DNA from: Streptomyces niveus
Lineage (GTDB): Bacteria > Actinomycetota > Actinomycetes > Streptomycetales > Streptomycetaceae
Reading direction: 5' to 3'
DNA: 64,000 nucleotides
NCBI RefSeq assembly: GCF_002009175.1
Contig: NZ_CP018047.1
Span: forward strand, 6,634,001 to 6,698,000
Below the pieces are notes generated by a model that was not told where the DNA came from, did no database searches, and saw only the letters and a list, made by a program, of their open reading frames with translations. A program made the translations under genes and the position numbers. Shown one piece after another: positions 60,474 to 64,000 of the stretch; the stretch's first letter is position 1, and each line of letters opens with the position of its first letter.

Positions 60474-62585
60474 TCAGCCGATGGTGACGGGAAGAGTGGA
60501 GTAGCCGCGCAGATTGAAGATGGGCCGGAGCGCGGGCGTACCCGCCAGGGCCAGCCGGGGGAAGCGGCGGAACAACTCCCGGAAGACGATGGTGGCTTCG
60601 AGGCGTGCCAGCGAGGCCCCCAGGCAGTAGTGGATGCCCCCGCCGAAGGTCATGTTCTTCGGGCCCGCCCGCCCGACACGGAAGCGGGCCGGCTCGTCGA
60701 ACTGCTCCGGATCCCGGTTCGCGGCGCCCATGAAGATGACGACGGGGGTGCCGGAGGAGATGTCCACACCCCCGAACGCGGTGTCGCGCACCGCGTGACG
60801 GATGGTCGCCTGCACCGGGGACTCGAATCGCAGGGTCTCCTCGACGGCGCCCGGCCACAGCGACGGATCCTCCGTCAGGAGCGCCAGCTGATCGGGGTGG
60901 CGCAGCAATTCGGCCACTCCGTTGGTCAGCAGGTTGACCGTCGTCTCGAATCCGGCGATGAACAGCAGCAGGACGATCTGGAGCAGTTCGTCGAGAGTCA
61001 GCGCACTCGATCCGTCCCGGGAGGCGAGCAGGGCGGAGATCATGTCGTCCTTGGGCGACTTGCGGCGCTGCTCGATCAGATCGTGGAAGTACGGGGTGAG
61101 CGTGCGGATCGCCTCGTCCGAGCGCGCGTAGTCGTCGTCCGAGGTGAAGATGTCGAAGACCACGGAGACGGCGGCGGTGGGACCGCGCAGCCAGTCCCAG
61201 TCCGCCGCCGGGACGCCGAGCATCTCGCCTATCACCGAGACGGGCAGGGGATGGGCGAGCGCGCCGTGCAGATCGACCGTGGCGCCGTCGGCGCCGCGTT
61301 CGGCGAGATCGTCGAGCCGGTCGGAGACGAGTTGCTGGATCCTGCCGGAGAGTGCCTGGATACGCCGCTGTACGAACGCCCCGTTGACCAGGCGCCGCAG
61401 CTGGGTGTGGTCCGGCGGATTGCGGTGCAGCAGTGACTCGCCCATCACCACGCTGGTGGGGCTGGCGCGCCACTGCGGATCGTGGATGTCCATCCAGCCG
61501 GCGTCCTCGACCGCGAGATCGGTCGAACGCAGGGCCTGGCCGGCGACGGTGTAGCCGGTCAGGACCACCGGTCCGAAGGAGGTCGGGTGCACGGGGGCCG
61601 TCTCGCGCAGCCGGTCGTAGCATGTGTAGGGGTCCTTGAGGCCGAGCGGTGTCTGGAGTTCGAGGAACGCCGCGTCGGCGGCGGACGCGACGGCCGGTGC
61701 GGGTGCCTTGGCTGTGGCGGGCGCCTTGACTGTGGCGGGCGCGGGCGCGGGCGCGGGTGTCGGTGCGGCGGTCGGCGTGCGGAACGCGGTCCGTACGAGA
61801 GCGGCGACAGCGTCGACCGACTCGGGTGTCAGCATCGCGTAGTGGTGACCCGGCGCCGACGCGCGGGTGAAACTGCCGCGCACCCCGTTCTCCCAGCCCG
61901 AGAGCGGCAGATCGGCCCCTTCGGCCCTGATCAGCAGGACATCGGCGTCGAGCGGTCCCGGCCGGTAGTCGGTGGCCGCCAGCAGATTGCGCCGGAACAC
62001 CGTGAAGCGCCGCCGGAACTCGTCGAGCAGTGCGGGCTGTGGGCCGCCTCCCGCCAGGCCGAGGCGTCCGAGGAGGGTGCGCAGTCCGTCGTCCAGCCCT
62101 TGCCCGGCCGGCCAGGGACCCATCTCCTCACCGAGCGAGCCGAGCGTGTCCTCCGCGAACCACTCCAGGAACTCACCCGTCCCGGGAACACGGGAGAACG
62201 GCTCGGGGAACTCGCTGTCGATCAGCACGAGCCGTACGCGGTGCCCGCGGTCGGTCAGTTGCCGGGCCATCTCGTAGGAGATCACACCGCCCATCGACCA
62301 GCCGCACAGCTGTATGTCCCGCGGTATCTTCCGCCGCACCATCTCGTCGACGTACGCCGTCGCCATCTCCTCCACGGATTCATGTGGCCGGGCCTCCGAA
62401 TCGAGTCCGGCCGACTGGATGGCGAGGAGTGAGAAATCATCCTTGAGTTTGGCGGCCAGCAGCCCGTATATCGAGGCGCTGCCACTTACCGCGTGCGGAC
62501 AGAAGATTGCCGGGCGGGCCGAGGCATCCCCGTTCGGGTGCGAGGAGAGAGGAACGATCAGGGAATTCTCAGGTACTGTCCGCAA
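60474..62585 (-). CDS. Thioesterase-cytochrome P450 fusion protein
   Basis: This 703-residue protein joins two enzymes. Residues 20-268 form an NRPS/PKS-type alpha/beta-hydrolase thioesterase (Ser97 in CGWSMGG, Asp123, His247/248 in GHHYAML). A flexible Pro/Ala/Lys-rich linker (269-305) leads to a complete bacterial class I P450 (306-703): I-helix LFIAGFETT (544-549), ExxR at 583-586, heme Cys654 in FGGGIHYCLG. No ferredoxin or reductase is attached. The TE may release or edit the chain while the P450 hydroxylates it. The start appears to be TTG at 62585, with GAAGGG nine bases upstream; no ATG or GTG fits nearby. Confidence 0.9.
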   Translation of the reverse strand: MRTVPENSLIVPLSSHPNGDASARPAIFCPHAVSGSASIYGLLAAKLKDDFSLLAIQSAGLDSEARPHESVEEMATAYVDEMVRRKIPRDIQLCGWSMGGVISYEMARQLTDRGHRVRLVLIDSEFPEPFSRVPGTGEFLEWFAEDTLGSLGEEMGPWPAGQGLDDGLRTLLGRLGLAGGGPQPALLDEFRRRFTVFRRNLLAATDYRPGPLDADVLLIRAEGADLPLSGWENGVRGSFTRASAPGHHYAMLTPESVDAVAALVRTAFRTPTAAPTPAPAPAPATVKAPATAKAPAPAVASAADAAFLELQTPLGLKDPYTCYDRLRETAPVHPTSFGPVVLTGYTVAGQALRSTDLAVEDAGWMDIHDPQWRASPTSVVMGESLLHRNPPDHTQLRRLVNGAFVQRRIQALSGRIQQLVSDRLDDLAERGADGATVDLHGALAHPLPVSVIGEMLGVPAADWDWLRGPTAAVSVVFDIFTSDDDYARSDEAIRTLTPYFHDLIEQRRKSPKDDMISALLASRDGSSALTLDELLQIVLLLFIAGFETTVNLLTNGVAELLRHPDQLALLTEDPSLWPGAVEETLRFESPVQATIRHAVRDTAFGGVDISSGTPVVIFMGAANRDPEQFDEPARFRVGRAGPKNMTFGGGIHYCLGASLARLEATIVFRELFRRFPRLALAGTPALRPIFNLRGYSTLPVTIG

Positions 62586-62627
62586 GGAACGAACCCTTCA
62601 GGAATGACAGTGATGAGGGAGCAGAGC

Positions 62628-63443
62628 GTGGAGGAAATGGGACACAAAGGGGCGATGGGGGTGGATCGTCGGCATCGGGTCATGGCTGGTTCCGCCGATG
62701 CGTCGATGCGATTGATCTGCTTTCCGCACGCGGGCGGAAGTACCTTCTTCTATCACCCCTGGCGCTCTCTGATATCGAGTCATGTGGAATTGGTCACGGT
62801 GCGGTATCCCGGCGGAATCGAGCGCCTCGACGAGGATCCCGCCGACAGTGTGGAGACACTCGCCGATTCCCTGGCCGACGCGCTGACCTGCGGCCCCGGC
62901 GCCGAGCTGCCGGTCGTTCTCTTCGGACACAGCCTCGGAGCCCTGGTCGCCTACGAGTTCGCGCAGCGGATGGAGGCCCGCGGCCGGTCGGTCGAGCATC
63001 TCTTCCTCTCCGGCAGTTCGGCTCCCCACCGGAGGCGGAGAGGAACGGTCTGGACCCGCGACGACGATGACTTCTGGGCGGCCGTACGCCGCCTCGGCGG
63101 CATCGACGACAGCTTTATGGAACAGCGCGAACTCCTTGATGCGCTGCTCCCCGGAATGCGCGCGGATTTCCGAATGGCTGAGACGTACGGACCGCGTCCT
63201 GCCAGGAAGCTCGAATGTCCCGTGACGGTACTCACCGGAGCCTCCGACCCGGGCGTTCCACTCGATTCGGCCTACGCCTGGAACGACATCACGGAGGACG
63301 AATTCGCCGTGCGGGTACTGCCCGGTGGGCATTTCTATCTGGTCGACGAGATGAATGCAGTGACACAGCTCGTCAACTCTTGTCTTCGGTCGTCGCGGAG
63401 TATTCACGCAGATTCCGCGCGAGACTCCGGGGAGCGGCGTTGA
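62628..63443 (+). CDS. Type II thioesterase
   Basis: This 271-residue alpha/beta-hydrolase begins its homology at RLICFPHAGGSTFFYHPW and has the nucleophile Ser102 (LFGHSLGALVAYEF), an Asp in TGASDPGVPL and the His in PGGHFYLVDE. Free-standing enzymes of this type clear misprimed or stalled carrier domains. I prefer the GTG at 62628 (AGGGAG ribosome site six bases upstream); an ATG at 62604 would leave only 18 bases to the divergent TE-P450 gene. The 3' end overlaps the convergent transferase gene by 71 bases. Confidence 0.9.
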   Translation: MEEMGHKGAMGVDRRHRVMAGSADASMRLICFPHAGGSTFFYHPWRSLISSHVELVTVRYPGGIERLDEDPADSVETLADSLADALTCGPGAELPVVLFGHSLGALVAYEFAQRMEARGRSVEHLFLSGSSAPHRRRRGTVWTRDDDDFWAAVRRLGGIDDSFMEQRELLDALLPGMRADFRMAETYGPRPARKLECPVTVLTGASDPGVPLDSAYAWNDITEDEFAVRVLPGGHFYLVDEMNAVTQLVNSCLRSSRSIHADSARDSGERR

Positions 63444-64000
63444 GCGCGGTCTCCGCCTTCCGGTCCCCGGCCAGCAGCCCCAGATAGAGATCGCGTTCGT
63501 GGAGGGTCGCGCCGAGCCGGCGCTTGTGCTCGGCGTCGACCTGGAGGTCGATGAACTCGATTCCGGCCTCGCGGGCCCGCAGGGCCAGGTCCAGATAGAG
63601 CGCCTTGAGGCAGTGCGGCTCGCACTGGAACGCCGTGTCCACGACGAAGACCCTCGGGAACGCGTAGCCGACGAGCCCGGCCACCAACTTCCCACCCGCG
63701 CGGATCTCCAGGCTGTGCACGGCCCCTTCCCGGTGCAGGCTCCGCAGGCCCGACACGAGCGGGTCGGTCAGCCAGAGCGTCTCGCGGCCCTCGCGACAGC
63801 GCTCCACGACCTCGTCGAAGGCGGTATCGAAGGTGCTGACGACCCCGGGGTTCTGACGGTGGTGCTTCGTTCCCCGGCGGCCGAGGCGGAAGCCGTCGAC
63901 GGGAAGCAGGCTCCGCTGCGACGGAGACCACCAGAGCACGCCGTACGGATCGGCCCCGCCCGGCAGCGTCGGTATCTCACCGCTCGCGACGTCCGGCGCG
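63373..64000 (-). CDS. Leucyl/phenylalanyl-tRNA-protein transferase homologue (5' partial)
   Basis: The frame enters from the right edge, so the N-terminus is missing. The visible ~208 residues align with the Aat family: GVLWWSPSQRSLLP, the basic stretch HHRQNPGVVSTFDTAFDEVVERC, WLTDPLVSGLRSLHREGAVHSLEI, and IDLQVDAEH...LGA. The Asp and Gln of IDLQ match the Asp186/Gln188 pair needed for catalysis in E. coli Aat. The family's GESMFS block is replaced by VDTAFQ, suggesting an altered acceptor. Housekeeping Aat attaches Leu or Phe from aminoacyl-tRNA to protein N-termini. Beside the PKS-NRPS genes, this one more likely aminoacylates a small molecule or carrier-bound chain; that is inference. 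Confidence 0.8.
   Translation of the reverse strand, partial: APDVASGEIPTLPGGADPYGVLWWSPSQRSLLPVDGFRLGRRGTKHHRQNPGVVSTFDTAFDEVVERCREGRETLWLTDPLVSGLRSLHREGAVHSLEIRAGGKLVAGLVGYAFPRVFVVDTAFQCEPHCLKALYLDLALRAREAGIEFIDLQVDAEHKRRLGATLHERDLYLGLLAGDRKAETALNAAPRSLARNLREYSATTEDKS

Noticed and set aside
23306..64000. Direct identification as the zwittermicin or guadinomine cluster
   Set aside because: The aminomalonyl logic is shared, but the module order (KS-AT-DH-KR-ACP, C-A-PCP, KS-KR-ACP, KS-ACP-AMT-C-A-PCP-C-A-PCP, free C), the TE-P450 fusion and the Aat-like gene do not match what I remember of either. I leave the product unnamed.
1..64000. tRNA, rRNA, CRISPR arrays, insertion sequences, prophage genes
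   Set aside because: Reading for cloverleaf ends, regularly spaced repeats, DDE transposase motifs and integrases found none that could be supported.

Overview
The window is very GC-rich, has dense genes with GTG/ATG starts and many 1-4 base overlaps, and carries TAnnnT -10 hexamers placed for leaderless transcripts. Together with the gene families seen (mycosin, DUF2510, SseB-like, DUF1844), this points to a Streptomyces or close actinomycete chromosome. No tRNA, rRNA, CRISPR array, transposase or phage gene was seen.

Left part (1-22980), conserved-type chromosome: the 3' end of a compatible-solute (glycine betaine type) binding protein with two OpuAC domains; an XRE-cupin regulator and a BtuF-like binding protein; a TehA/SLAC1-type (TDT) transporter divergent from a LysR regulator; a Tat-exported PhoX-like protein; a six-gene locus (7053-13988) that reads as a complete gamma-glutamylated ethanolamine or polyamine utilisation pathway (permease, gamma-glutamyl ligase of the glutamine synthetase family, SDR and aldehyde dehydrogenases, gamma-glutamyl hydrolase, FadR/GntR regulator); a DUF2510 membrane protein; a PLP aldolase/deaminase; a proline-rich membrane protein coupled to a mycosin protease; a class A beta-lactamase-like hydrolase; SseB-like and DUF1844 proteins; and a DUF885 peptidase-like protein.

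Right part (23306-64000), a hybrid PKS-NRPS gene cluster cut by the right edge. Fifteen plus-strand genes (23306-59104) form one tightly packed unit. Its first five genes (stand-alone acyltransferase, 3-hydroxyacyl dehydrogenase, small ACP, acyl-CoA dehydrogenase, serine-adenylating protein) match the known logic of aminomalonyl-ACP supply. Next come a starter-type AMP ligase, an SDR and an ACP, then the assembly line: KS-AT(malonyl)-DH-KR-ACP; C-A-PCP; KS-(dead AT)-KR-ACP; KS-ACP-aminotransferase-C-A-PCP-C-A-PCP; and a free TubC-docked C domain. sbnA/sbnB-like genes supply 2,3-diaminopropionate. After a strong terminator, the minus strand carries an MFS exporter and a thioesterase-cytochrome P450 fusion, divergent from a type II thioesterase. 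At the very edge is a homologue of leucyl/phenylalanyl-tRNA-protein transferase.

Working model (inference): an acyl starter is extended once with malonyl-CoA, joined to an amino acid, then extended by two AT-less modules, at least one with aminomalonyl-ACP delivered by the stand-alone AT. Ketoreduction gives an amino alcohol and the in-line aminotransferase gives a beta-amine, possibly a vicinal diamine. Two further amino acids follow, then release through the free C domain and/or the TE-P450. tRNA-dependent aminoacylation is a possible tailoring step. I do not recognise a known product.
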